Assembly: GCF_016863335.1 (NCBI RefSeq)
Contig: NZ_BOOR01000006.1
Location: 1 to 64,000, forward strand
Source: Planotetraspora thailandica
Lineage (GTDB): Bacteria > Actinomycetota > Actinomycetes > Streptosporangiales > Streptosporangiaceae
DNA length: 64,000 nucleotides
Direction: 5' to 3'
The first letter of the stretch is position 1, and the number at the start of each line of letters is the position of its first letter. A program made the position numbers and the translations under genes. Positions 20,648-29,184 of this stretch are shown here, piece after piece. The notes under the pieces are model-generated. The model had not been told where the DNA came from, made no database searches, and was given only the letters and a program-made list of their open reading frames with translations.

Positions 20648-21069
20648 GTGATCATGTAGAAGTTCGCGCGGAAGCTGCCTGACGTGCCCCTTCTCTTGGC
20701 GTGATCATGCAGAACTTCGGGAGTTTGCCGTCTGACCTGCGCGAACATCGGGCGTGATCATGCAGAACTTCGGCCACGGTCCTTGCGACCTGCGTCGACG
20801 CCATTCGTGATCATGCAGAACCTCGGAGTCGTACGGCCTGGCCTCGACATTCTCCCTGTGTGATCATGCAGTGCGGCTCATGCGGCATTGCGTCCACTTT
20901 GCATGATCACGATGCGCGTCGGCCCAGGTCGGCGGCCAGGCGCCCGAACTTCTGCATGATCACGCATGACATCCATGCAGGTCGGGCCGCGAATCCCCGA
21001 ACTTCTGCATGATCACCACCTGGGTTTGCGCAGGTCGGGCAGCAAAGTCTCGAACTTCTGCATGATCAC
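20648..21069. repeat. 53-bp repeat array B: five direct units facing four inverted units
   Basis: Direct cores start at 20648, 20701, 20754, 20807 and 20860, exactly 53 bases apart. Inverted cores end at 20910, 20963, 21016 and 21069, again exactly 53 apart. At the centre (20860-20910) two partial cores, GTGATCATGCA and TGCATGATCAC, face each other across about 29 bases. Core consensus GTGATCATGCAGAAGTTCG (CTTCG in units 2 and 3); second block GACCTGCG at unit positions 34-41 in most units; remaining bases differ. It fills the panC-nadB gap; the 78 bases from 21070 to nadB must hold that gene's promoter. Confidence 0.96.
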
Positions 21070-21147
21070 CGCGCGGGTGGGCGGGGGTGGGAGAGCGGCT
21101 AAACGATGGGGGCGTTATCGTCATATTGACGAAAGGGGAACCCCCTC

Positions 21148-23652
21148 ATGGCAGCGTTACCGAGGAAGCTGACGGCTCCGGCTCCCGGCTGGAGCGTGGA
21201 CGCCGATGTCATCGTGGTCGGATCCGGCATCGCCGGGCTGACCGTGGCGCTCACCTACACCGAACTGGTCCCTCACGGCAGGGTTCTCGTCGTCACCAAA
21301 GACGTGCTGTCCGCCGGTTCGACCCGATGGGCGCAGGGCGGGATCGCCGCGGTCCTCGACCCCGAGGACACCCCGGACGAGCACCTCAACGACACGCTGA
21401 TCGCGGGGGTCGGCCTCTGCGACGAGGAGGCGGTGCGCATCCTCGTCACCGAGGGCCCCGACGCGCTGAAGCGCCTCATCGCCCACGGCGCCCGTTTCGA
21501 CCGGGACACCGACGGGGAGCTCCAGCTCACCCGTGAGGGCGGTCACCGCCGCAACCGCATCGTCCACGCCGGCGGCGACGCCACGGGGGCGGAGGTGCAG
21601 CGGGCCCTCACGGAGGCCGTCCTCGCCGAGCCGCGCATCGAGATCATCGAACATGCCCTCGTGCTCGACCTCATCCAGGACGGCACGGGCCGGACGCGCG
21701 GGGTGACTCTGCACGTCATGGGCGAGGGGGCCCGTGACGGCGTGGGCGCCGCGTACGCCGGCGCGGTCGTCCTGGCCAGCGGCGGCATGGGCCAGGTGTA
21801 CTCGGCCACGACCAATCCCGGCGTCTCCACCGGCGACGGCGTCGCGCTCGCCCTGAGGGCGGGGGCGGTCGTGCGGGACATCGAGTTCGTGCAGTTCCAC
21901 CCCACCGTGCTCTGGCTCGGCCAGGACTCGACGGGCCAGCAGCCGCTGATCTCCGAGGCGGTCCGCGGCGAGGGGGCGATCCTCATCGACGCGGACGGCG
22001 AGCCCTTCATGCGCGACGTGCACGAACTGGCCGACCTGGCGCCGCGTGACGTCGTGGCCAAGGCCATCACCCGCAAGATGCACGAGACGGGCGCCGACCA
22101 CGTCCACCTGGACGCCCGCGGCTTCGGCGAGGAGAAGTGGAGGGAGAGGTTCCCCACGATCCTCGCGGTCTGCAGGGAGCACGGCATCGACCCCGTCACG
22201 CAGCCCATCCCGGTGGCGCCCGCCGCCCATTACGCCAGCGGCGGCGTGCGGACCGACCTGTACGGCAGGACCACCGTGCCCGGCCTGTACGCCTGCGGGG
22301 AGGTGGCCTGCACGGGCGTCCACGGCGCGAACAGGCTCGCCTCCAACTCCCTGCTGGAGGGCCTCGTCTTCGCCGAGCGCATCGCGTCCGACCTGGTGGC
22401 CCGCGACGGCGGCACGGACAAGACAGCCATCGAGCCAGACCCGAGGCCCGACGGCCTGGTCGATCCGCGCACCCGGCTGCGGGTGCAGAGCCACATGAGC
22501 CGCGGAGCCGGGGTGCTGCGCAGCGACGAGAGCCTGACCGAGGTCGCCCGAGCACTGGAGAACGCCCGCTGGACCCCGGTCGCGGTGGAGCCGTGCACCG
22601 AGTCGTGGGAGGCGACGAACCTGCTCACGGTGGCCTCAGCCCTCGTGGCCGCGGCCGCCGAGCGGCAGGAGACGCGTGGCGCGCACTGGCGTGAGGACCA
22701 TCCCGAACGCGACGACGACCGCTGGCGGCTGCACATCGACATCTCTCTCGGAGCGGAAGGACTCGTCATGCGACACCAGGCCCACGACATCGAGGCCGAA
22801 CTGACCGGCCTCGGCATCGACCCCGCCCGGTTGGCGGAGCTCGTCTCCGCAGCGCTCGACGAGGACCTCGCCGGAGGGCAGGACGTCACATCCGTCGCCA
22901 CCATCCCCGACGATCAGACGGCGACGGCCGACCTGGTCGCGCGCAAGGAGGGCGTGGTCGCCGGGCTCGCGGTCGCCGAGGCCGTCTTCCGCCGCGCGCC
23001 CGAGGCGCTCGTCGTGGAGCGGCACGTCAAGGATGGCGACCGGGTCGGGCCCGGGGACGTCCTCATGACCGTCCGCGGCCGTACCCGTGATCTGCTCACG
23101 CTGGAGCGGACCGCGCTGAACCTCCTCACCCACCTGTCGGGCGTGGCCACCGCGACCCGCCGGTGGGTGGACGCGGTCGCCGGCACCGGGGCCCGCGTCC
23201 GGGACACCCGGAAGACCCTTCCGGGCCTGCGGGCTCTGGAGAAGTACGCCGTGCACTGCGGCGGCGGGGTCAACCACCGGATGGGTCTCCACGACGCCGC
23301 GCTGATCAAGGACAACCACGTCGTGGCGGCGGGTGGGGTGACCGAGGCGTTCCGCGCCGTACGGCAGGCCTTCCCCGGCATCCCGATCGAGGTCGAGGTG
23401 GACCGGATCGATCAGATCGAGCCGGTCCTGGCAGAAGGGGCCGAGGAGATCCTCCTCGACAACTTCACCGTCGAGCAGCTCGCCGAGGCCGTACGGCTGG
23501 TCGGCGGGCGGGCCCGCCTGGAGTCGAGCGGCGGCCTGACCCTGGACGACGCGCGGGCCGTGGCGGCCACCGGAGTCGACTATCTGGCGGTCGGAGCGCT
23601 CACTCACTCGGTGTCCGCGCTGGACATCGGCCTGGATCTTCGTGGTGCATAA
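21148..23652 (+). CDS. nadB-nadC: L-aspartate oxidase fused to quinolinate phosphoribosyltransferase
   Basis: One 834-residue open frame encodes two steps of de novo NAD synthesis. Residues 1 to about 535 are NadB: FAD site VIVVGSGIAGLTVAL, the substrate region with SGGMGQVY, and the C-terminal helical domain. Residues about 541-834 are NadC: RDTRKTLPGLRALEKYAV, GGGVNHRMGLHDAALIKDNH and LESSGGL. These are usually separate, adjacent genes. ATG 22768 (codon 541) is preceded 6 bases upstream by GGAAGGA, so NadC may also be made separately. nadA, needed between the two reactions, is not adjacent. The ATG at 21148 has a modest AGGGGAA site. Confidence 0.92.
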   Translation: MAALPRKLTAPAPGWSVDADVIVVGSGIAGLTVALTYTELVPHGRVLVVTKDVLSAGSTRWAQGGIAAVLDPEDTPDEHLNDTLIAGVGLCDEEAVRILVTEGPDALKRLIAHGARFDRDTDGELQLTREGGHRRNRIVHAGGDATGAEVQRALTEAVLAEPRIEIIEHALVLDLIQDGTGRTRGVTLHVMGEGARDGVGAAYAGAVVLASGGMGQVYSATTNPGVSTGDGVALALRAGAVVRDIEFVQFHPTVLWLGQDSTGQQPLISEAVRGEGAILIDADGEPFMRDVHELADLAPRDVVAKAITRKMHETGADHVHLDARGFGEEKWRERFPTILAVCREHGIDPVTQPIPVAPAAHYASGGVRTDLYGRTTVPGLYACGEVACTGVHGANRLASNSLLEGLVFAERIASDLVARDGGTDKTAIEPDPRPDGLVDPRTRLRVQSHMSRGAGVLRSDESLTEVARALENARWTPVAVEPCTESWEATNLLTVASALVAAAAERQETRGAHWREDHPERDDDRWRLHIDISLGAEGLVMRHQAHDIEAELTGLGIDPARLAELVSAALDEDLAGGQDVTSVATIPDDQTATADLVARKEGVVAGLAVAEAVFRRAPEALVVERHVKDGDRVGPGDVLMTVRGRTRDLLTLERTALNLLTHLSGVATATRRWVDAVAGTGARVRDTRKTLPGLRALEKYAVHCGGGVNHRMGLHDAALIKDNHVVAAGGVTEAFRAVRQAFPGIPIEVEVDRIDQIEPVLAEGAEEILLDNFTVEQLAEAVRLVGGRARLESSGGLTLDDARAVAATGVDYLAVGALTHSVSALDIGLDLRGA

Positions 23653-23659
23653 TCGGGGC

Positions 23660-24442
23660 ATGCTGCTCACCATCGACGTCAGCAACACCCATACGGTGCT
23701 TGGCCTGTTCGAAGGTGAAGAGGTCCTGGAGCACTGGCGGATCGCCACCGATCCCCGCCGCACCGCGGACGAGATAGCCGTCGTGCTGCAGGGGTTGCTC
23801 GGTCAGTCGCCGATCCTCAAGGACGCCGACATCAGCGGCATCGCCATCTGCTCCACTGTGCCGTCGGTGCTGAACGAGATGCGGGAGATGTCCCGGCGTT
23901 ACTACGGCGACGTGACGGCCGTCGTGGTCGAGCCCGGCGTGCGCACCGGGGTGCCGGTCCGCATGGACAACCCCAAGGAGGTCGGCAGCGACCGCATCGT
24001 CAACGCGCTCGCGGCCGCGACCCTGTACGGCGGGCCGTGCCTGATCGTCGACTTCGGCACCGCGACCTCGTTCGACGCCGTGTCGGCCCGCGGGGAGTAC
24101 GTGGGCGCGGTCACGGCCCCCGGCCTGGAGATCTCGGTGGACGCTCTTGCCACGGCCGGGGCGCAGCTCCACAAGGTCGAGCTGGTCCGCCCCCGTTCGG
24201 TGATCGCGAAGAACACCGTGGAGGCCCTGCAGTCGGGGATCATCTACGGCTTCGCGGGGCTGGTCGACGGGATCGTCGAGCGGATGACGGCCGAGCTGGC
24301 CGACGATCCGGACGACGTGACCGTGGTGGCGACCGGCCCCGGCGCCCCTCTCGTGGTGAGCGAGGCCCGCACCATCGACCTCCACGAGCCCTGGCTCACC
24401 CTCATCGGCCTGCGCCTGATCTACGCGAGAAACACCGCCTGA
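23660..24442 (+). CDS. coaX: Type III pantothenate kinase
   Basis: Phosphorylates pantothenate, the first step of CoA synthesis; part of the ASKHA fold. The N-terminal phosphate loop is DVSNTHTVLGLF, and the later PCLIVDFGTATSFDAV and GAVTAPGLEIS segments are family-typical. 260 residues from ATG 23660; an in-frame GTG at 23642 lies at the nadC end and is less likely. It follows the nad gene by seven bases and so appears co-transcribed, placing NAD and CoA synthesis together. Confidence 0.94.
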   Translation: MLLTIDVSNTHTVLGLFEGEEVLEHWRIATDPRRTADEIAVVLQGLLGQSPILKDADISGIAICSTVPSVLNEMREMSRRYYGDVTAVVVEPGVRTGVPVRMDNPKEVGSDRIVNALAAATLYGGPCLIVDFGTATSFDAVSARGEYVGAVTAPGLEISVDALATAGAQLHKVELVRPRSVIAKNTVEALQSGIIYGFAGLVDGIVERMTAELADDPDDVTVVATGPGAPLVVSEARTIDLHEPWLTLIGLRLIYARNTA

Positions 24443-24517
24443 GGGGACAATGCCTGAAGCACTCCCCGGCGTACGGGACCATAGAAGGCAGGACCCCGTT
24501 CAGAGAGGACTGCCGTG

Positions 24518-26194
24518 ATGGACGCCGACTGGGTGGCGCGTTTCGCCGATGAGGTCATCGCCGAGGCCGAACGGCGTGCGCCGGGCAAACCCGTCGTCTG
24601 CGCCTCCGGGCTGAGCCCCTCGGGCCCTATCCACCTCGGCAACCTGCGTGAGGTCATGACCCCGCATCTGGTCGCCGACGAGATCAGGCGCCGCGGTGTC
24701 GAGTGCGTCCACATCCTGTCGTGGGACGACTTCGACCGCTTCCGCAAGGTTCCCGCAGGGATCGATCCGTCGTGGAACGAGCACATCGGCAAGCCGCTGA
24801 CCTCGGTGCCGGCCCCGCCCGGCAGCCCGTATCCCAACTGGGCCGAGCACTTCAAGGCGCCGATGGCGGCGGCCCTCGCCGAGATGGGCGTGGAGTTCCG
24901 CGGCATCAGCCAGACCGAGATGTACACCTCGGGGGCGTACCGGGACCAGGTGCTGCTCGCCATGCGCGAGCGGCGCACGATCGACGCCATCCTCGGCCAG
25001 TACCGCACCAAGGCGAAGGTCAAGGCCAAGGACGCCGACGAGGCGGCGGCGCTCGAAGGCTCCGGGGCGGCGGCCGAGGACGACGGCTCAGGATTGGGCG
25101 GGTACTACCCGTACAAGCCCTACTGCTCGGTCTGCAACCGCGACCTGACGACCGTGACGTCCTACGACGACGAGACCACGGAGCTGTCGTACACCTGTGC
25201 CTGCGGCCACGGCGAGACGGTGATCCTCGCCGAGCACACGTGGGGCAAGCTGGTGTGGAAGGTCGACTGGCCGATGCGCTGGGCCTATGAGGGCGTGGTG
25301 TTCGAGCCGTCAGGGGTGGACCACAGCTCGCCCGGGTCGTCCTTCATCGTCGGTGGCCAGATCATCCGGGAGGTGTTCGGCGCCGATCAGCCGATCGGCC
25401 CGATGTACGCCTTCGTCGGCATCAGCGGCATGGCCAAGATGAGCAGCTCGAAGGGCGGCGTGCCCACCCCGGCGGACGCCCTGTCGATCATGGAGCCTTC
25501 GCTGCTGCGCTGGCTGTACGCGCGGCGGCGTCCCAACCAGTCGTTCAAGATCTCCTTCGACCAGGAGATCCAGCGCATGTATGACGAATGGGACACCCTG
25601 ACCAGGAAGGTCGCGGACGGCAGCGCCCTCCCGGCCGACCAGGCCGCCCACCGCCGGGCGTCGGGCACCGCGTCGGTGACACTGCCCGTGACGCCGCGGC
25701 CGTTGCCGTACCGCACGCTGGCCTCGGTGGCGGACATCACCACGGGGGACGAGAAGCAGACGCTGCGGATCCTGCGCGAGTTCGACCCCGAGATCTCCGA
25801 CCTCGACGAGCTGCGGCCCCGGCTCGACCGCGCTCAGCACTGGGTGAGCACCTATGTGCCCGCGGAGGAGCGCACACAGGTGCGCGAGGAGCCCGACACC
25901 GCGCTGCTGGGCACCCTCAGCGAGACCGAGCTCGCCTCGCTGAAGCTGCTGTCCGACGGCCTCGACGACCACTGGTCGCTCGACGGCTTGACGACCCTGG
26001 TGTACGGCGTGCCGAAGGTGCAGGCCGGGCTGGATCTGGCCGCGAAGGCGGCGACTCCGGAGCTGAAGGCCGCCCAGCGCACCTTCTTCGCCCTCCTCTA
26101 CCGGCTGCTGGTGGGCCGCGAAACCGGCCCGCGGCTGCCCACGCTGCTGCTCGCCGTCGGGCGCGACCAGGTGCGCAAGCTGCTGGGCACCTGA
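24518..26194 (+). CDS. lysS: Lysyl-tRNA synthetase, class I
   Basis: Charges tRNA(Lys) using the class I (Rossmann) fold, the archaeal-type enzyme also found in actinobacteria, unlike the common class II LysRS. Class I signatures are GPIHLGNLREV (HIGH) and KMSSSKG (KMSKS). A zinc-knuckle-like CSVCNRD...CACGHG pair lies mid-protein. 558 residues from ATG 24518, eight bases after GAGAGGA; GTG 24515 is an alternative. A class II paralog may exist elsewhere in the genome. Confidence 0.94.
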   Translation: MDADWVARFADEVIAEAERRAPGKPVVCASGLSPSGPIHLGNLREVMTPHLVADEIRRRGVECVHILSWDDFDRFRKVPAGIDPSWNEHIGKPLTSVPAPPGSPYPNWAEHFKAPMAAALAEMGVEFRGISQTEMYTSGAYRDQVLLAMRERRTIDAILGQYRTKAKVKAKDADEAAALEGSGAAAEDDGSGLGGYYPYKPYCSVCNRDLTTVTSYDDETTELSYTCACGHGETVILAEHTWGKLVWKVDWPMRWAYEGVVFEPSGVDHSSPGSSFIVGGQIIREVFGADQPIGPMYAFVGISGMAKMSSSKGGVPTPADALSIMEPSLLRWLYARRRPNQSFKISFDQEIQRMYDEWDTLTRKVADGSALPADQAAHRRASGTASVTLPVTPRPLPYRTLASVADITTGDEKQTLRILREFDPEISDLDELRPRLDRAQHWVSTYVPAEERTQVREEPDTALLGTLSETELASLKLLSDGLDDHWSLDGLTTLVYGVPKVQAGLDLAAKAATPELKAAQRTFFALLYRLLVGRETGPRLPTLLLAVGRDQVRKLLGT

Positions 26195-26385
26195 CCCCGC
26201 CCGGGCCGTCCATGGCGGCGCGCGGAGGCCGTCGGCTTCTCCGCACGCCGCGTGGCCGTCTCACATACCGGGACATGAAGTCGGTGTGAAATGCCGGGAA
26301 ATTCGCCAGATCGCCGGACGGCTGGGGACGATGTGACCCCCGGGACCAGTGATCACCAGGGTGGTTTTCACGACAAGGTCCAACC

Positions 26386-26415
26386 TTGACGACCTTGGTC
26401 GGAGGCGTTTACCTT
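26386..26415 (+). promoter_or_regulatory. Candidate sigma-70 type promoter of the small HTH gene
   Basis: TTGACG (26386-26391) and TACCTT (26410-26415) separated by 18 bases, about 46 bases before the start codon at 26462. The elements and spacing fit the housekeeping sigma factor of actinomycetes. Confidence 0.5.
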
Positions 26416-26461
26416 CCCGAAGGTGGACCGACCCGTTCATCGTCGTGGGGGAGGGTAGACG

Positions 26462-26710
26462 ATGGGGCTTCCTGACGTCGTCACAATGGGCGAGGATCTT
26501 GTCGCAGATCATGAGCGTGCCGGTCTCACCGGTGAGGACCTGTTGCTTCTCGCGGAGCTCGCCAAGGGTGTCACCGCCGAGCGGGTGGGCCGCAGTCTCG
26601 ATGTGAGCGGGCGCACCGTCAGAAGGCGGCTGCGTCACATTTGCGACCAGATCGGCGTCGCGACCGCGATCGAGGCGGTCGCCTGGGCGGCCCGCCGCCG
26701 CCTCATCTGA
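26462..26710 (+). CDS. Small LuxR-type helix-turn-helix protein
   Basis: 82 residues, almost entirely a helix-turn-helix of the LuxR/GerE type: LLLLAELAKGVTAERVGRSL then SGRTVRRRLRHICDQIGVAT, the recognition-helix pattern. There is no receiver or ligand domain. Members of this kind are stand-alone DNA-binding proteins in actinomycetes. ATG 26462 follows GGGGGAGGG. The target is unknown. Confidence 0.78.
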   Translation: MGLPDVVTMGEDLVADHERAGLTGEDLLLLAELAKGVTAERVGRSLDVSGRTVRRRLRHICDQIGVATAIEAVAWAARRRLI

Positions 26711-26835
26711 CCGTCTCTCCACCGCGAGAGGTCATCCGTACGGCCGGCCCGGCCTCCCGCGCCTTCGCGGGCCCGGTGGCGTCACATGCCATCACGGACC
26801 CGCGGAGGGTACGGCCCGGCCGGCGGGCCCGCGAC

Positions 26836-27885
26836 TCAGTCGGCGACGCGGACGACTCCCGCGATCGGCCGTCCGGCGAGGGGTGCGACACGGACCACGT
26901 CTCCCGTGTGGGGCGCGTGGACCATGTAGCCGCCGCCGATGTACATGCCGACGTGGTGCAGGTCGCTGTAGAAGAAGACCAGGTCACCGGGGCGCATGTC
27001 CTTCGTGGATACGTGCGTGCCCGAGGTCCACTGGCTGCCGGTGTAGTGCGGCAGGCTGATGCCGACCGTGTGGTAGGCCGCCATGATCAGCCCGGAGCAG
27101 TCGAAGGAGCTGGGCCCCGCGGCGCCCCAGACGTACGGCGAGCCCTGCTGCGCCAGCGCCCATCGCGCCGCCTGTGCGGCCTTGCCGCTGCCGATGACGG
27201 GGAAGTCCACGCGGCGTGCGACGCCGCCGCTGACCTCGAGACCGACCTTGCTGTAGAGGTTGCTCTCCGCCTTCTTGACCATCTTGGTGATCTTGGTCCG
27301 CTGCGCGGTGAGGCTGTCGAGCAGGTCCTTCACCTCCGCCTCGCGGGCGGTCGCGCTGGCCTTGGCGGCGGCGGCGGCCTTCATCGCGTTGGCGACCTCG
27401 GCGACCTCTTGGCCTTGCTGCTGTTCCAGGGCGTACTGCATGGACGCCTGGTCGAGGTAGCTCTCGGGGTTGGCGCTGCCGACCAGGGCGAGAGCGGTGG
27501 TTCCGAGGCCACCGGTCATGTACGCGTTCTGGGCGAGGTAGCCCGCCTTCTGGCGGAGTGTGGCCAGTTGATCCTGGCTCTTGGCGAGGGTCTTCTTGGC
27601 GAGATCGGCCGACCGCTTCGCCGCGGTGAGACGGACCTTCTGGCCGTTGTACTGCTCGGTGAGGGTCTCGATGTCGTTGTAGAGCTTCTCGACCTGGGCC
27701 GCGAGCTCCTTGGTGGTGGGTTTCGGCTCGGCGGTCGCGGAGATCATGGGGGCGCCGACCGTGATCATTGTGATCCCCACGCCGATTAAGACCAGCTTGC
27801 GGATGGAGCCGGACAGGACTCCACCCGCCACGGACTTCCGGCTTCGGGTGTGTCTGCCGGCAGCCCGCTCGCGACGTTCGTGCAA
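26836..27885 (-). CDS. Secreted NlpC/P60 endopeptidase under c-di-AMP riboswitch control
   Basis: Peptidoglycan hydrolase of the same build as the one at 1904. After a basic N-region and a hydrophobic signal (about 27-50 from the TTG start) comes a coiled-coil region (about 55-215) and an NlpC/P60 domain with Cys263 (DCSGL), His311 (HHVGMYIG) and His323 (MVHAPHTGD). The start is probably TTG 27885, five bases after GGAGAGGAG; the frame is open to 27969. The leader contains a ydaO/yuaA riboswitch, so expression is expected to respond to cyclic di-AMP, the product of DisA encoded at 38016-39101. Confidence 0.9.
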   Translation of the reverse strand: MHERRERAAGRHTRSRKSVAGGVLSGSIRKLVLIGVGITMITVGAPMISATAEPKPTTKELAAQVEKLYNDIETLTEQYNGQKVRLTAAKRSADLAKKTLAKSQDQLATLRQKAGYLAQNAYMTGGLGTTALALVGSANPESYLDQASMQYALEQQQGQEVAEVANAMKAAAAAKASATAREAEVKDLLDSLTAQRTKITKMVKKAESNLYSKVGLEVSGGVARRVDFPVIGSGKAAQAARWALAQQGSPYVWGAAGPSSFDCSGLIMAAYHTVGISLPHYTGSQWTSGTHVSTKDMRPGDLVFFYSDLHHVGMYIGGGYMVHAPHTGDVVRVAPLAGRPIAGVVRVAD

Positions 27886-27969
27886 CAAGACTCCTCTCCA
27901 ATGTCGTGTCGCACGGACCGGTCCGCTATTTGCGAGGGGGAACGGACCAGACGGGGTTCCGCACGGCAC

Positions 27970-28120
27970 TCTTGGCCGCCTACCGGGTTAGCTGACGGGT
28001 TCGGGCGGGAGTGGCCCTACCTTTCGGATTCACCCCTTGTTGATCTAGATCAACCAGATCTGCACAGTTGGGTCCCCGGTTCTCCCCCACACGTGCGTGC
28101 GGGGCAGATTCGGCGGTCCG
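27970..28120 (-). ncRNA. Cyclic-di-AMP riboswitch (ydaO/yuaA leader)
   Basis: On the minus strand the leader carries the conserved blocks of this class in order: CCGCCGAATCTGCCCC (28116 down), ACCGGGGACCCA, AAGGGGTGAATCC, GTAGGGC, CCCGAACCCGTCAGCTAACC and CGGTAGGCGG. The outer CCGCC (28112-28116) and GGCGG (27976-27980) pair as P1. A palindromic GTTGATCTAGATCAAC hairpin lies in a variable loop. The class usually lowers expression when c-di-AMP is bound, and in actinobacteria often precedes wall hydrolase genes, as here. It ends about 85-90 bases before the TTG start. Confidence 0.9.
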
Positions 28121-28514
28121 GCTTCCGCGGGGGGCGCGGCGACCGTATTGCCGCTGGACGATACGGCATTTGGGGTTCTAGCTCAACCAGAACCCAGGAT
28201 CGCGTCGAGGTTGTGCAACCGAACGATCACGAGGTTGTTACGGGTGAGGTTGGCGCGCACCCTGTTCTACCTGCGATTTAACCTTTTTGGATCGTTTTGA
28301 CACTGGTCGCTCGGGGGTCAACCCTGAGTAAAATCTGAAAATCTGTGAATCGGGCGCCCACGGGGTACGGTCGCCCCGCATGATCATGCCGCACCTGCCG
28401 GGGATCCGGGCCTGCATTTTGGGTCGGGCCGATATTGGTGCGGACGACTCGTCAGCGCAGGCCGGGCGTGACCACAGGGCCTTACTGCGGCGGCGCCGAC
28501 TACGCTGACGATCC
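28121..28514. other. Intergenic region between divergent riboswitch leader and argA-like gene
   Basis: No gene is visible. It must hold the promoter of the riboswitch RNA (minus strand) and that of the acetyltransferase at 28515 (plus strand; TACGCT at about 28500 ends some 8 bases before the ATG, which would suit a leaderless transcript). A lone TGATCATGC at 28381 resembles the start of the 53-bp repeat core but lacks the rest and is probably chance. Confidence 0.5.
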
Positions 28515-29063
28515 ATGGAGCAGGTCGCCGAGCAGACACCCGCGGAGTCAGGGCCTCCGACGGTGGTCGTGCGCAGAGCCACGACGGCGGACGTGCGGGT
28601 GATCCGCCGCCTCGTCGACGCGTACTCCGGGGTGGGTCCCCGCCTGCTGGAGAAGAGCACCGTCACGCTCTATGAGGACGTGCAGGAGTTCTGGGTCGCC
28701 GAGGCCGACGGTGTGGTCGTCGGCTGCGGAGCGCTGCACGTGCTCTGGGAGGACCTGGCAGAGATCCGCACCGTCGCGGTCGACCCCGCCGCCCGCGGCC
28801 GCGGCGTGGGGCACCGCATCGTGGCCGCGCTGATCGAGACTGCTCGTGATCTGGGAGTGCGCCGCGTTTTCTGCCTGACATTCGAGGTCGACTTCTTCGG
28901 GCGTCATGGTTTTGTTCCCATTCAGGGCACTCCGGTGTCACCTGAGGTTTACGCCGAGCTTCTCGCGTCCTACGACGAAGGCGTGGCCGAGTTCCTCGAC
29001 CTGGAGCACGTGAAGCCCAACACGCTGGGAAACACCAGAATGTTGCTCCACCTCGATCGGTGA
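28515..29063 (+). CDS. argA: Amino-acid N-acetyltransferase (NAGS, short GNAT type)
   Basis: GNAT acetyltransferase resembling the stand-alone N-acetylglutamate synthase of mycobacteria (Rv2747 type), the first step of arginine synthesis. The acetyl-CoA loop is VDPAARGRGVGHRIVAAL; the segment CLTFEVDFFGRHGFVPI is typical of these glutamate N-acetyltransferases. 182 residues, within the short family's length, lacking the kinase-like domain of E. coli ArgA. The ATG at 28515 has no ribosome site and may be leaderless. Confidence 0.85.
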   Translation: MEQVAEQTPAESGPPTVVVRRATTADVRVIRRLVDAYSGVGPRLLEKSTVTLYEDVQEFWVAEADGVVVGCGALHVLWEDLAEIRTVAVDPAARGRGVGHRIVAALIETARDLGVRRVFCLTFEVDFFGRHGFVPIQGTPVSPEVYAELLASYDEGVAEFLDLEHVKPNTLGNTRMLLHLDR

Positions 29064-29184
29064 TCTTGACTGGCTCGGTTACTTGCCGAAAAAGTGACTG
29101 TTGATATACCTCTCGCTACGTTAGGCGTTATCAGCATGCGAGCCTGACGATGTGCCGCACGCGCACTCGAAACGAGGTGACACG

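Noticed and set aside
20648-21069. The 53-bp arrays as CRISPR (19-base repeat, 34-base spacer)
   Set aside because: The 'spacers' share the GACCTGCG block at a fixed position, the repeat is short and partly diverged, orientation flips inside one array, there are three tiny arrays in a 30-kb region, and no cas gene is present.
21148-23652. nadB-nadC fusion as an assembly artefact
   Set aside because: Both halves are complete and the frame is continuous with normal codon use through the junction; kept as a real fusion pending comparison.
28381-28389. Solitary copy of the 53-bp repeat core
   Set aside because: Only nine bases (TGATCATGC) match; the AGAAGTTCG part and the second block are absent.
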